DNA of 64,000 nt from the NCBI GenBank assembly GCA_036402115.1, contig DASWTM010000026.1, forward strand, positions 32,526-96,525, written 5' to 3'. This DNA is from Chryseosolibacter sp036402115 (GTDB lineage Bacteria; Bacteroidota; Bacteroidia; Cytophagales; Cyclobacteriaceae). The stretch's first letter is position 1, and each line of letters begins with the position of its first letter. The position numbers and the translations under genes were made by a program. The notes beneath the pieces were generated by a model that saw only the letters and a list, made by a program, of their open reading frames with translations, had not been told where the DNA came from and made no database searches. Below are positions 35,991-45,042 of this stretch, in pieces.

Positions 35991-36122
35991 TGTGTTAATG
36001 TGTTAATGTGTTAATGTGTTAATGTGTTAATGTGTTAATGTGCTAGTGTGGACAAGCCTTAACACTTTAACACCCTAACACCTTAATACCCTAACACCTT
36101 AGCACTTTAGCACCTTAACACA
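35991..36122. repeat. 8-bp tandem array facing its own degenerate reverse complement
   Basis: Six perfect TGTGTTAA units and one variant (35991-36046) are followed, after 12 bases, by eight units of the TTAACACC type (36059-36122), the reverse complement with scattered changes. Transcribed, the arms could form a long A/U-rich hairpin between topA and the sirtuin gene. There are no spacers of the CRISPR kind. It may serve as a processing or termination element; the perfect left arm could vary in copy number. Confidence 0.9.
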
Positions 36123-36128
36123 TCTTGC

Positions 36129-36827
36129 ATGAAGAAAATTGTGGTATTGAGTGGGGCAGGGATCAGCGCAGAGAGCGGCATACCAACGTTTCGTGATTCA
36201 AATGGATTGTGGGAGGGTTACGATGTCATGGAAGTAGCGACACCGCAGGGGTGGAATAAGAATCCCGCACTCGTTCTTGACTTCTACAACCAACGCAGGA
36301 AACGTGCGCTGGAAGTAAAACCCAATCGCGGCCATGAAATTCTTGCTGAGCTTGAAACAGATTTTGAGGTAACGATCGTTACGCAGAATGTAGACGATCT
36401 GCATGAACGTGCAGGCTCGTCACACGTCATTCACCTTCACGGCAGTTTATTTGAATCGCGTAGCTCTAAAGATGAATCGCTTGTCTATCCGATCAAGGGG
36501 TGGGAGTTGAACGTTGGTGATTTGTGTGAGAAGGGATCGCAACTTCGGCCGAACATTGTGTGGTTTGGCGAGATGGTTCCCCTGATGGAGGTGGCCGCAG
36601 CGCATGCTTCGAAAGCTGACATCTTCATTGTCGTTGGCACCTCGATGGTCGTCTATCCCGCAGCCGGCCTGATCGACTATGTACCATTGGATGCCTGGAA
36701 GTATGTCGTTGATCCCAATCTTCCCGGTATGAGGCAAATGCCGTTGCTAAAGATGTACAGTGAAAAGGCGAGCAGTGGTATGGAGAAGGTGAAGCGGGAC
36801 ATTTATGAGGGGCTGAACCTCACGTGA
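36129..36827 (+). CDS. cobB: Sirtuin-type NAD-dependent protein deacylase lacking the zinc cysteines
   Basis: The 232-residue protein has GAGISAESGIPTFRDSNGLW for NAD binding, TQNVDDLHERAG, the catalytic His in HLHGSL, and VVGTSMVVYPAAGL. The small zinc domain, normally with four cysteines, is replaced by a segment holding a single Cys (LCEKGSQLRPNIVWFGE). This form appears usual in Bacteroidota homologues. It removes acyl groups from lysines, consuming NAD. The gene starts six bases after the octamer array. Confidence 0.92.
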   Translation: MKKIVVLSGAGISAESGIPTFRDSNGLWEGYDVMEVATPQGWNKNPALVLDFYNQRRKRALEVKPNRGHEILAELETDFEVTIVTQNVDDLHERAGSSHVIHLHGSLFESRSSKDESLVYPIKGWELNVGDLCEKGSQLRPNIVWFGEMVPLMEVAAAHASKADIFIVVGTSMVVYPAAGLIDYVPLDAWKYVVDPNLPGMRQMPLLKMYSEKASSGMEKVKRDIYEGLNLT

Positions 36828-36967
36828 CGCAATCGATAGATTATCGAATTGATCATCGCATACTGTCCGCTAAGGCATCCTTCGCTCGCTGCTGGCTATT
36901 GCACTGGCCTGTTTAGGAGATCGTAAGAGGGAATTTAGTTTACTGGACCCAGATCGGCCAGCAATCA

Positions 36968-37570
36968 TCATTGTCCATTGGAATTTTTTTCCACGTTCTC
37001 TTCCGAAAGCGTCTTCAAAAATTGCTTAAACTTAGGTGTGTCATAATTCGCAGTTCCAACTTCTTTCCTTTGAATGGTTCCGTCTTTGCCGATAACAAAG
37101 GTTGTAGGAATGGAGGGCACCTGGAGTTGCTCAGGAAGTCCGCGGTCCACTACATACACGGGAAAGGTGAAGTCACGGTCATCAACATATTTCACAACCT
37201 TATTAAAATTCTCTGCACGGTCGAGCGACAACAAGATAAAGACAACCTCGTCATTTTCCATCGTTTTGTACAGTGCCTCAATGGACGGCATTTCAGCGCG
37301 GCAGGGACCGCACCAGGTAGCCCAAAGGTTGAGGAAAACAACTTTGCCTTTAAATTTTTCCATATTCACGGTATTACCTTCCAAATCTTTGACAGTGAAA
37401 CGGTAGTCAAAGGCTTCCCGCTTTTTCGTGTTGAGCTCCGTGTCTGCATCCATCAGGCCTGTTTTCATTGCGGCCGACTGAGCAACGTAGGAAATACCAC
37501 TGATCGCACCGGTATATCTCAAAATCAATACAAGAGCAATGGTTACAAACCACGGTTTCAGGGTAATCAT
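36968..37570 (-). CDS. TlpA-like membrane-anchored thioredoxin-fold protein
   Basis: The 200-residue protein has an N-terminal membrane helix (PWFVTIALVLILRYTGAI) and a periplasmic TlpA/ResA-type domain with LNLWATWCGPCRAEMPSIE; the CGPC active site is at about residues 87-90. The cis-Pro appears in VPSIPTTFVIGKDG. It likely reduces disulfides in the periplasm. ATG at 37570 is preferred; an in-frame TTG at 37597 adds nine residues. It is divergent from the next gene. Confidence 0.85.
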   Translation of the reverse strand: MITLKPWFVTIALVLILRYTGAISGISYVAQSAAMKTGLMDADTELNTKKREAFDYRFTVKDLEGNTVNMEKFKGKVVFLNLWATWCGPCRAEMPSIEALYKTMENDEVVFILLSLDRAENFNKVVKYVDDRDFTFPVYVVDRGLPEQLQVPSIPTTFVIGKDGTIQRKEVGTANYDTPKFKQFLKTLSEENVEKNSNGQ

Positions 37571-37686
37571 AAGCGATTTGATTTTTTGTCTATTCAAAGG
37601 GTGGTGTTTTTAGGTGTTTGTAGCAAACGGCCTGCTAAATTTCGCGATTTTTCGTTTAACTTCGGTGGTTATTTACCTGTACCAGA

Positions 37687-39462
37687 ATGACAAAATTCCG
37701 CCTGATTGGGTTCCTCTTTTTCGTTTTTTCCGTCTCTCTTGTGCAGGCGCAAAAAGTGAAATACAAGGACATTTTCCAACTTTTGAGCGCTAAGCAGTAT
37801 GAGCAGGCAGAACCGTTTCTGAAGCGCTATCTTAAGGATAACGATGACCCAAGTGCCTTCTTGTACATGGGCATCATCTATCAGGAGAAATCCACCAAAA
37901 CCGATGTGCTCAAGCAGACACCGATAGCGCTCAGTTATATGGACTCAGCTATTTTTTTCTACAGTAAGGCATATACCGTTATCGATGAGAAAGAGGTAAG
38001 GCGAAACAAGGAATATTACCAGGTTTATAATCGCAGAGATCTCCGCACCGGTGAGTTTGGTGTCAAGTTATCGGACATCCAGTTTGATATTGATAAGAAA
38101 AAGGAAACACTGAAAGAGCGCATGGACAAAGTCAGGCTGCTAAAACAGTATTTTGCACTAGCCGACTCGTTGTACAAAGGATCAAATGCACTCTTTGTAT
38201 CGATCAAGAACAGGTACGGGAATGAGCGCAGTCTCCTGCTTCGTGCGGATGGGTCTACGGTGAAAGAACTCACTACATTATCAATGAAATTTGACTCGTG
38301 CACGAAAGCTTTCGACAACTATAAGAGCATGACGACTAACCTGGGTCGTACGGGATACAATCAAATTTGGTCGCTCACAGACATTGACCAAATGGAAAAA
38401 CAAGGGTCGGAGCGCGCTGATTTTTACCACGATGATCTCGCTGTGTGGAACTACAAGAAGTTCGCGGACGAAAAGAAAACAATTCTTGAAAAAGAAATCT
38501 TCCCCATGCGTGAGCATCTCATTTCTTACGATGTGGAGATTAATAAGCTTAGGGATAAACTTACGACCGACTCGGTATCTGTCAGAAGTGACCTGACCAA
38601 GCTTATCGACAAGCTGCTTTACGATCAACTCAGGAAATTTGATGAGGATCCGCTTCCCATGGATGTCTTCACGTTAAAAACTGCTGACCTGGAATACCGC
38701 TCGGTTTTACTGGAAAACAAAAAAATGCAGGACACCAGCGATTTTCACCTTCGCATCAAAGCCCTGACCAACGAAATGGTGTTACTTCGAAAACTGGATA
38801 GTGTGGCCACACGGATAACCCCCGAAAAAGTCGATCAAAAAGCGCGTGATTACGAGCACTTCATCACCAACACATACAGTACTCCCGTTGTGCTTAAAAG
38901 TTATGTAAAAACACTTGCAGACTATGCGGCTCGCCAAACAAAAGAGAAGCAGGACGCATTAGACAATGCAAAAAAAGCAATGGATTGGATCATTGACGGG
39001 CGAGACTCTATTCCTTTGCATCCATCAATTGCAAATCGCTACAAGCCACTCTTTACCGCAGACGAAAAATTCACGCTGGGAATTCATCTGAGTGACTCCA
39101 TAAATGCAGATGGCTATTTCTATACGATAACACCAACGCGCAAACCGGAAGTGAAAGTTGTTTTTCCGGTTGATAAGACTTCCTTCAAAGAGAGGCGTAT
39201 GAGTTCCACCAAAGGTTTATCCTATTCCGATGCTGGAGGGCAGATCTATTATGTTCTGGTATACTCGGAGCAGGCTGCGAAAGATAAATATCCTGCAACA
39301 CTTGCGAAAATATATCGTTCGGATGGGTTGGCATGGAGCAACAACTATCAACTTCCATTCATTCCAAAGGAACTGAACTTGCGGCAGGACACCGGAGAAT
39401 TGACGATCAAAAATGATACGCAGGTGACAGTGATAGACAAGAACGGCAAGATGGTACGGTAA
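37687..39462 (+). CDS. Secreted hypothetical protein with N-terminal TPR-like region
   Basis: No named family is recognised for this 591-residue protein. A signal peptide (LIGFLFFVFSVSLVQAQ) is followed by AKQYEQAEPFLKRYLKDNDD and a helical region typical of one or two TPR units. A long, highly charged helical middle follows, then a beta-rich C-terminal third ending TGELTIKNDTQVTVIDKNG, which could be a small propeller-like or strand-rich module. It is probably periplasmic and conserved among Cytophagales. There is no operon partner. Confidence 0.7.
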   Translation: MTKFRLIGFLFFVFSVSLVQAQKVKYKDIFQLLSAKQYEQAEPFLKRYLKDNDDPSAFLYMGIIYQEKSTKTDVLKQTPIALSYMDSAIFFYSKAYTVIDEKEVRRNKEYYQVYNRRDLRTGEFGVKLSDIQFDIDKKKETLKERMDKVRLLKQYFALADSLYKGSNALFVSIKNRYGNERSLLLRADGSTVKELTTLSMKFDSCTKAFDNYKSMTTNLGRTGYNQIWSLTDIDQMEKQGSERADFYHDDLAVWNYKKFADEKKTILEKEIFPMREHLISYDVEINKLRDKLTTDSVSVRSDLTKLIDKLLYDQLRKFDEDPLPMDVFTLKTADLEYRSVLLENKKMQDTSDFHLRIKALTNEMVLLRKLDSVATRITPEKVDQKARDYEHFITNTYSTPVVLKSYVKTLADYAARQTKEKQDALDNAKKAMDWIIDGRDSIPLHPSIANRYKPLFTADEKFTLGIHLSDSINADGYFYTITPTRKPEVKVVFPVDKTSFKERRMSSTKGLSYSDAGGQIYYVLVYSEQAAKDKYPATLAKIYRSDGLAWSNNYQLPFIPKELNLRQDTGELTIKNDTQVTVIDKNGKMVR

Positions 39463-39496
39463 CCTAAGGACTATACCGTCCAGCATTTCGACAATG

Positions 39497-39946
39497 CTAC
39501 TGGCCGACTAACTTCTTCCAATCCTGGAAACGCATATCAATTCGCGTCTTGATCTTTTCGTAGTTTTCCCAGCTATCCGTAACGTGGTAAATGGAAGGCA
39601 AAGTTTTTACAAGGATTTCATCGTAGTCATTGCGGTATAGCCCACCACCATAGTAATAGTACGTGAACATGTTTCCTTGTTTATTGAACAATTCGTAACC
39701 TAAGTATCCGTCCCAGATTTCACTCAGAATGGTACACGAAATTTCCCTCCGTTTAAAGCGGAAGATCTGATTAGAAGCTTCGTCTTCAAAATACTCGGAA
39801 TAAAGACCGCTGTCGATAATCCAGCCGAGATACATTCCGATGTGAACATAGGCTTGCTCAATGGGCAAGGAGTCAGGGAAGTTTCCAAGGAAGTGACTCT
39901 TTGCGTTGTCGTAGATGGTTTTCTGAATCTCGGCTTTCTTTTCCAT
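39497..39946 (-). CDS. Small cytosolic protein, DUF7832-like
   Basis: Starting at ATG 39946, this 149-residue protein has AKSHFLGNFPDSLPIEQAYVHIGMYLGWIIDSGL, a segment seen in a family of small uncharacterised bacterial proteins (split here by inspection; the DUF number is a recollection). The longer upstream start runs into a repeat array and was rejected. It has no signal peptide or membrane helix and an acidic, aromatic-rich C-terminal half. Function is unknown. Confidence 0.6.
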   Translation of the reverse strand: MEKKAEIQKTIYDNAKSHFLGNFPDSLPIEQAYVHIGMYLGWIIDSGLYSEYFEDEASNQIFRFKRREISCTILSEIWDGYLGYELFNKQGNMFTYYYYGGGLYRNDYDEILVKTLPSIYHVTDSWENYEKIKTRIDMRFQDWKKLVGQ

Positions 39947-39967
39947 AAACAATGATAAGTATAAAAG

Positions 39968-40002
39968 TGCCAATGACCAAGCTCCAAATACCAAATTCCA
40001 AT
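39968..40002. repeat. Five 7-bp units of the nnCCAAn type
   Basis: TGCCAAT, GACCAAG, CTCCAAA, TACCAAA and TTCCAAT follow one another without gaps, 21 bases upstream of the small cytosolic protein. The unit is like that of the array at 57.4 kb. No inverted half was found nearby. Confidence 0.7.
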
Positions 40003-40141
40003 AGCGGAGAATGCGCGCGTACTATATTATTCGGAATTCAAAAAATGCAAAATGCATGCAAGGGGATGTTTCTTTAAAGCAAGCCTCACCTTAAAACATC
40101 AGGTTGTTTTCGCGCATACTAGGATTTTTAGTTTAATGCAC

Positions 40142-40171
40142 AAAAGTGTTACTAAAAAAAGTGTTACTAAA
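40142..40171. repeat. 15-bp tandem duplication over the stop of the SpmAB gene
   Basis: AAAAGTGTTACTAAA occurs twice in a row, and the second copy contains the stop codon of the minus-strand membrane protein. It is a small exact duplication of the 3' end, without predicted effect. Confidence 0.8.
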
Positions 40172-41399
40172 AGAAGAAGAGGTAGCCTGCAAAAATTCCT
40201 CCAAGTATTCCAAACAGGTCTGCGATCAATCCACCTGTTACCGCGTAGCGCGCTTTGCGAATGTTCACGGATCCAAAGTACAACGCCAGGATATAGAAAG
40301 TGGTTTCAGCACAACCTCTGAAGATACTGGCCATGTTTCCGACAAACGAGTCAACGCCAAAGGTTTTCGAGATGTCAATCATCATTCCGCGCGCACCCGC
40401 TCCGCTCAACGGTTTCATAATGCCAACCGGAAGTGCATCTACAAATTCTGTCCTTTCAGTAAACAGCGAAACAGTCCACCGAATACCCTCAATGATATAC
40501 GGCAGTGCACCCGATGAGCGGAAGATTCCAATAGCTACCAAAAAAGCAACCAGGTAAGGAATAATTTTGACAGCAGTTTCGAAGCCTTCTTTCGCTCCCT
40601 CAATGAATGTTTCGAATATCGGCACTTTGGATTTTAGCCCGAGACCGATAAAGAAAATGATGATCGATAAAATGATGAAGCTACTGAAGAGAAGCGATTG
40701 CTGCTGAAGTTGTGCCTCCGGTAACGAATTAAAATACCAAACGGAAAGTCCAATCATCGCAATGATTCCGAATAGGTATGCCATCAGCACAGGATCCAGA
40801 AGGTTAATCTTCTGCCGGAGACACACGTAAATTAACCCTGCGAGGGTTGAGAACGAGGTAGCGATCAGTGTCGGAATAAAAATACTCGTAGGATTTACCG
40901 ATCCCATCGTTACCCGATCTGCTAGGATCGACAGTGGGATGATCGTCAATCCAGAAGCATTTAACACGAGAAACATGATTTGCGCATTCGATGCTGTATC
41001 CTTGTCGGGATTGATCTCTTGCAAATCTTTCATGGCCTTCAATCCCAGAGGAGTAGCAGCGTTATCCAGGCCCAGGATGTTAGCGCTAAAGTTCATGATA
41101 ATGGAACCCGTTGCCGGATGATTTCGCGGTATCTCTGGAAATAATCGGGCGAAGAATGGACCAACAACTTTTGATAGAATCGGAATCGCTCCACCGCGCT
41201 CACCAATTTTCATAAGGCCCAACCACAACGTCATAACTCCAGTCAGTCCGATCGAAAGTTCGAAGCCAGTTTTTGCTGAATCGAAGGTGGCTTTCATCAT
41301 GTCCGGAAAAACAGTCGCATCCTGCAAGACGATGAGTCTGATCAAAGCGACAATAAATGCAATGATGAAAAATCCAACCCAGATGTAGTTCAGCGCCAT
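40167..41399 (-). CDS. Nucleoside-recognition (Gate) domain membrane protein, SpmA-SpmB fusion
   Basis: The 410-residue protein is strongly hydrophobic with two gate-type halves. The first has GVMTLWLGLMKIGERGG and MNFSANILGLDNAATPLGLKAM, as in SpmA; the second has GAKEGFETAVKIIPYLVAFL and MKPLSGAGARGMMID, as in SpmB. In spore formers these are separate genes; in non-sporulating Bacteroidota they are commonly fused. Transport of a small solute is likely but not known. Confidence 0.88.
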   Translation of the reverse strand: MALNYIWVGFFIIAFIVALIRLIVLQDATVFPDMMKATFDSAKTGFELSIGLTGVMTLWLGLMKIGERGGAIPILSKVVGPFFARLFPEIPRNHPATGSIIMNFSANILGLDNAATPLGLKAMKDLQEINPDKDTASNAQIMFLVLNASGLTIIPLSILADRVTMGSVNPTSIFIPTLIATSFSTLAGLIYVCLRQKINLLDPVLMAYLFGIIAMIGLSVWYFNSLPEAQLQQQSLLFSSFIILSIIIFFIGLGLKSKVPIFETFIEGAKEGFETAVKIIPYLVAFLVAIGIFRSSGALPYIIEGIRWTVSLFTERTEFVDALPVGIMKPLSGAGARGMMIDISKTFGVDSFVGNMASIFRGCAETTFYILALYFGSVNIRKARYAVTGGLIADLFGILGGIFAGYLFFF

Positions 41400-41507
41400 A
41401 GATGTACTCTTCGCAAGTTTGACACAAGTAAGGATATTTTACGCTTAATCACTATCTAGAAAAAGAAGCTTCGCCAAGGTGTGTAAGAATCTTTTTCAGA
41501 TTGATGA

Positions 41508-42206
41508 TTAATCATTGGCAAGGTTTGCAATGTGACAGGCAGCAATGGCCGCTGTCTCTGTTCTCAGCCTGCTTTGGCCAAGGCTGACCTTCACAAACCC
41601 AGAGGCATTGGCCAATTCGATTTCGCCTGGAGTAAAGTCGCCTTCCGGTCCGATGAGCACTACAGTCGATTGATTTTTCCTGACAACGTTTTTTAAGTGT
41701 ATGGGATTTTCATGATCGACATAGGCAACGAACCTTCCGATCTCATCACACGACCTCACAAAGGTTGGAAATTCCACAACCTCGCGGATGGCCGGTAAGG
41801 TTGACTTTATCGATTGTTTCATCGCACTAATGGCAAGCTTCTGAAGACGTTCGATCTTGATAAACGAACGTTCAGAATTCTCACAATTGATCAGCGAAAT
41901 AGTATCGATGCCAAACTCGGTTGCTTTTTCAACAAACCATTCGATTCGATCCGCATTTTTAGTAGGGGAGACTGCAATATGAATGGAGTACGACTTTGCT
42001 TCCGACCGAATTGCTTTCTGAAGGGAGAATTCACATTTCCGGGCATCGGCCCTGGTAATAAAAGCTTGATAGAAGAAACCTTTTCCGTCCGTGAGATGAA
42101 TCGTGTCACCTACACTTTTCCTCAACACCTTCACGCAATGCCTTGACTCCTCTTCATCGAGGTGATGAAGGCCTTCGGGAATGAGTGGCTGATAGAAAAG
42201 GTTCAC
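41508..42206 (-). CDS. rsmE: 16S rRNA (uracil1498-N3)-methyltransferase
   Basis: The 232-residue protein has an N-terminal PUA-like domain (DEEESRHCVKVLR) and a C-terminal SPOUT methyltransferase knot with VVLIGPEGDFTPGEIE and VSLGQSRLRTETAA, the key RsmE motifs. It methylates U1498 in the small-subunit rRNA. It follows the acyl-CoA-binding protein gene by four bases. Confidence 0.94.
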   Translation of the reverse strand: MNLFYQPLIPEGLHHLDEEESRHCVKVLRKSVGDTIHLTDGKGFFYQAFITRADARKCEFSLQKAIRSEAKSYSIHIAVSPTKNADRIEWFVEKATEFGIDTISLINCENSERSFIKIERLQKLAISAMKQSIKSTLPAIREVVEFPTFVRSCDEIGRFVAYVDHENPIHLKNVVRKNQSTVVLIGPEGDFTPGEIELANASGFVKVSLGQSRLRTETAAIAACHIANLAND

Positions 42207-42210
42207 GGCA

Positions 42211-42474
42211 TTATGCGTATTCCTGGTGGAGTTTTGCTACGAATGCGATGTATTGCTTTTTAGCCTCCTCTGCAGACGTGCCTTTGAGTTCAGCCCAGGC
42301 ATCGTACTTTGCAATGCCTTTAAAGTCAAATCCCCCGGGCCTTTCTCCCGTGACATCTCCTTCTGTGGCTTGCTTGAATAAGCCATACAATTGAAGTAGC
42401 TCTTCATTACTTGGGCGTTTCGTAAGTTCTTTGGAACGCGCGACTGCCTGATCAAATTCTTGTTGTAGATCCAT
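42211..42474 (-). CDS. Acyl-CoA-binding protein
   Basis: The 87-residue protein matches the four-helix acyl-CoA-binding fold: LLQLYGLFKQATEGDV, RPGGFDFKGIAKYDAWAELKG and SAEEAKKQYI, with the Tyr, Lys and Trp positions of the ligand pocket kept. It binds long-chain acyl-CoA esters in the cytoplasm. The family is common in eukaryotes but restricted in bacteria. A terminator separates it from gltA upstream. Confidence 0.92.
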   Translation of the reverse strand: MDLQQEFDQAVARSKELTKRPSNEELLQLYGLFKQATEGDVTGERPGGFDFKGIAKYDAWAELKGTSAEEAKKQYIAFVAKLHQEYA

Positions 42475-42480
42475 GGGAAT

Positions 42481-42513
42481 AAAAAAACCGTTACCAGTTG
42501 AGGCTGATAACGG
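42481..42513 (-). terminator. Factor-independent terminator after gltA
   Basis: On the minus strand CCGTTATCAG, a six-base loop and CTGGTAACGG form a ten-pair stem with one G-U pair, followed by seven T. It lies 18 bases after the gltA stop and just before the acyl-CoA-binding gene. Confidence 0.88.
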
Positions 42514-42530
42514 CTATGTTTAGTTTTAAA

Positions 42531-43817
42531 TTAACGCTTTGTTAACTCAACGAACGGTCTGAGTTTCGCGCCAGTATAAATCTGACGAGGTCTACCGATA
42601 GGTTCTTTATTTTCGCGCATTTCCTTCCATTGTGCGATCCAGCCTGGAAGACGTCCAATTGCAAACATGACGGTGAACATGTCAACGGGGATTCCCAGCG
42701 CGCGATAAATGATTCCTGAGTAGAAGTCTACGTTCGGATAAAGCTTTCTTTCAACGAAGTAAGGGTCCTTCAGTGCAGCTTCTTCCAGTTTTTTCGCAAT
42801 CTCCAGCACCGGGTCGTTTACTCCGAGTTTGTTCAACACATCATCGGCAGCTTTTTTAATAATCTTGGCGCGAGGATCGAAATTTTTATAAACGCGATGA
42901 CCAAACCCCATGAGGCGGAAGCCACTGTTTTTATCTTTTGCTTTGTTGATCCACTTGTCCGTATCGCCACCATCCTTCTTGATATTCTCGAGCATGACAA
43001 TCACTTCCTGGTTCGCGCCACCGTGCAGTGGACCCCAAAGTGCGTTGATACCCGCTGATATCGATGAGTAGATACTTGCTTTGGAAGAACCCACAATCCG
43101 TACGGTGGAAGTAGAACAGTTTTGTTCATGGTCAGCGTGAAGGATAAGAAGCTTGTCGAGTGCCTGTGCAACGACCGGGTCAACTTCGTATTGTTCCGCG
43201 GGCAATGCAAACATCATTTTGAGGAAACGTGAGCAGTAGTCAAGCGAATTATCAGGGTAATTCACCGGGTGACCTACAGCATTTTTGTATGACCACGCGG
43301 CAAACGTAGGCATCTTTGCGAGAGAGCGAACGATGCTCAGGTATACGCCTTCAGCCGAGCGGTTTGGATCGAGCGATTCAGGATAGAATGCGGTCTGCGA
43401 GCAGAACAACGATGCTAAAACACCCATCGGGTGAGATGTCGATGGAAAGCCATCCAGGATCTTCTTGGTATCCTCGTGGACGAGTGTATGCGTTTTGATG
43501 TCATGGCTGAATTTTGCCAACTGGTCTTTCGTTGGAAGTTCACCGAAAATAAGGAGATAGGCTACTTCGATAAAGTTTGACTTTTCGGCAAGCTCCTCAA
43601 TTGAGTATCCTCTATATCGTAAAATTCCATTGTCACCATCCAAAAAAGTAATGGCGCTCTTGGTGGCACCCGTGTTCTTATAACCAAGATCAAGTGTGAT
43701 TACTTTGGCCTTTTCGAGAAGGTCGCTGATATCAACGCCCACTTCACCTTCTGATCCTACAATCACCGGAAGGGTGTAGGATTTACCATCGATAATCAAT
43801 TCTGCTGTTTTAGACAT
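42531..43817 (-). CDS. gltA: Citrate synthase (type I)
   Basis: The 428-residue protein has the catalytic residues in LHADHEQNCSTSTVR, GPLHGGANQEVI and MGFGHRVYKNFDPR, with the catalytic Asp in PNVDFYSGI. It condenses oxaloacetate and acetyl-CoA, opening the citric acid cycle. An N-terminal strand domain (ELIIDGKSYTLPVI) is typical of type I Gram-negative forms. With sucC, this is the second citric acid cycle gene in the window. Confidence 0.97.
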   Translation of the reverse strand: MSKTAELIIDGKSYTLPVIVGSEGEVGVDISDLLEKAKVITLDLGYKNTGATKSAITFLDGDNGILRYRGYSIEELAEKSNFIEVAYLLIFGELPTKDQLAKFSHDIKTHTLVHEDTKKILDGFPSTSHPMGVLASLFCSQTAFYPESLDPNRSAEGVYLSIVRSLAKMPTFAAWSYKNAVGHPVNYPDNSLDYCSRFLKMMFALPAEQYEVDPVVAQALDKLLILHADHEQNCSTSTVRIVGSSKASIYSSISAGINALWGPLHGGANQEVIVMLENIKKDGGDTDKWINKAKDKNSGFRLMGFGHRVYKNFDPRAKIIKKAADDVLNKLGVNDPVLEIAKKLEEAALKDPYFVERKLYPNVDFYSGIIYRALGIPVDMFTVMFAIGRLPGWIAQWKEMRENKEPIGRPRQIYTGAKLRPFVELTKR

Positions 43818-43925
43818 CTTTTTACTAGTTTATTCCAAAGGTTTTAAATATAGGGGAGATTATTGGTATGCTAAAAGAATGGTGGAAATTTATTGGCCAG
43901 CACACCCACGAGCCTATCGCAAGTT

Positions 43926-43995
43926 GCAGGTCCCAAGTAACAACCGTCCAAATGCCTGTCCGTTGCGACCTGTAACCTGTCACTGGGAACCTGTC
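43926..43995. repeat. 7-bp ACCTGTn array with a weak inverted half
   Basis: ACCTGTA, ACCTGTC, ACTGGGA and ACCTGTC are adjacent (43968-43995). GCAGGTCCCAAGT at 43926-43938 is close to the reverse complement of part of it. The array ends four bases before the stop of the SPFH gene. Confidence 0.6.
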
Positions 43996-43999
43996 TCCC

Positions 44000-44815
44000 T
44001 TAATTGTTCCCCAGGATCAACGGCATTCCGTCTTTTCCTCCTACGATGATGATCTTCGAGTTGGGTGATTTCGACAATTCCAGCGTAGCTTCTATTCCCC
44101 TCATCTTCAAAAGATTGGCAGTTAAGCTGTTGTTGATAATGTTGTTAGCCCGTGACTCACCTTCGGCAGCAATGCGCTTGCGCTCTGCCTCACTTTTTTC
44201 CTTGTCCAGGCGGAACTGATAGGCAAGTGCCTCTTGTTGTTGTTGGAGTTTATTTTCGATGGCAACACGGATTTGTTCAGGAAGCTGGATCGAGCGGATC
44301 AGCAATGCCACCATGTCTACGTTGTTTGCGTGTAGGATCTTTTCTGACTCGGCCTTAATCGTAGCCTCAACTTCAGCGCGCTTTGTCGAATAGATTTCTT
44401 CTGCAGTATATCGGCCCATTACCTGGCGCACTGCTGATCGTACTTCCGGAATGACCAACACATTCACGTAATCGACATTAAACTTTTCGTAGATGTAACC
44501 AATCTTATCGGAGATCGGCTTGAAACGTACAGTCACATCCACATGGATTGAAAGTCCACTCTTGTCAAGCACATCCATGTTTTCGTCCTGAGAGGTTTCC
44601 TGGACATTGTAAACAAACACGTCATTCCAGGGTGCTTTCAGGTGGACGCCTGGGTAAATGACATTGTCCTTGTCAAGACCCTGACCAAATTTGTAAAAGA
44701 TCACAGCCCGTTGGGTGGCATTGATTGTATAAAAGATACTGGATGAAAGTCCCATCAGGACAAACAATGCGATGACGCCAACAATAATGAATGGCAGAAT
44801 TCTACGGTTATTCAT
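44000..44815 (-). CDS. Prohibitin/SPFH-domain membrane protein
   Basis: The 271-residue protein has an N-terminal membrane helix (ILPFIIVGVIALFVLMGL) and an SPFH domain with NATQRAVIFYKFGQ, GVHLKAPW and VIPEVRSAVRQVMG. A coiled-coil follows with EQIRVAIENKLQQQQEA and SEAERKRIAAEGESR. Such proteins form ring-like membrane assemblies and affect protease or membrane organisation. No NfeD or FtsH gene is adjacent. Confidence 0.9.
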   Translation of the reverse strand: MNNRRILPFIIVGVIALFVLMGLSSSIFYTINATQRAVIFYKFGQGLDKDNVIYPGVHLKAPWNDVFVYNVQETSQDENMDVLDKSGLSIHVDVTVRFKPISDKIGYIYEKFNVDYVNVLVIPEVRSAVRQVMGRYTAEEIYSTKRAEVEATIKAESEKILHANNVDMVALLIRSIQLPEQIRVAIENKLQQQQEALAYQFRLDKEKSEAERKRIAAEGESRANNIINNSLTANLLKMRGIEATLELSKSPNSKIIIVGGKDGMPLILGNN

Positions 44816-44854
44816 GAGCTTAGTGTTAGTGGGTTAGACACGGGGTTAATACGC

Positions 44855-44862
44855 CAAAACTA
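44855..44862 (-). promoter_or_regulatory. -7 promoter element of the SPFH gene
   Basis: TAGTTTTG on the minus strand matches TAnnTTTG exactly, 40 bases upstream of the ATG. No good -33 element is seen. Confidence 0.4.
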
Positions 44863-45034
44863 CAATAAAATTTCGGGTCTGGAGGCGCGGTGTGAAAGCG
44901 ATTGATTTTATTATGGATTACCCGTGAACGTGAGCTAAATCTTTGAAATGCAGGAACATAATTGGTAGCTCACAACCGGAAAGAATGTTTAACCAATTCT
45001 TTAAATTTTCTCCAAAGATCATTCAAAGTATCGC

Positions 45035-45042
45035 TATTTTTG
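45035..45042 (+). promoter_or_regulatory. -7 promoter element of the TPR histidine kinase
   Basis: TATTTTTG matches TAnnTTTG and lies 17 bases upstream of the ATG at 45060. It supports that start over the long in-frame extension that would cover it. Confidence 0.4.

Noticed and set aside
35991..36122. Possible CRISPR array
   Set aside because: Units are 8 bp without spacers, and no cas genes are present. It is a tandem and inverted micro-array.
36971..37690. Long plus-strand frame opposite the thioredoxin-like gene
   Set aside because: It is the antisense of a clear TlpA-like protein with CGPC motif, and its residues show no family pattern or signal.
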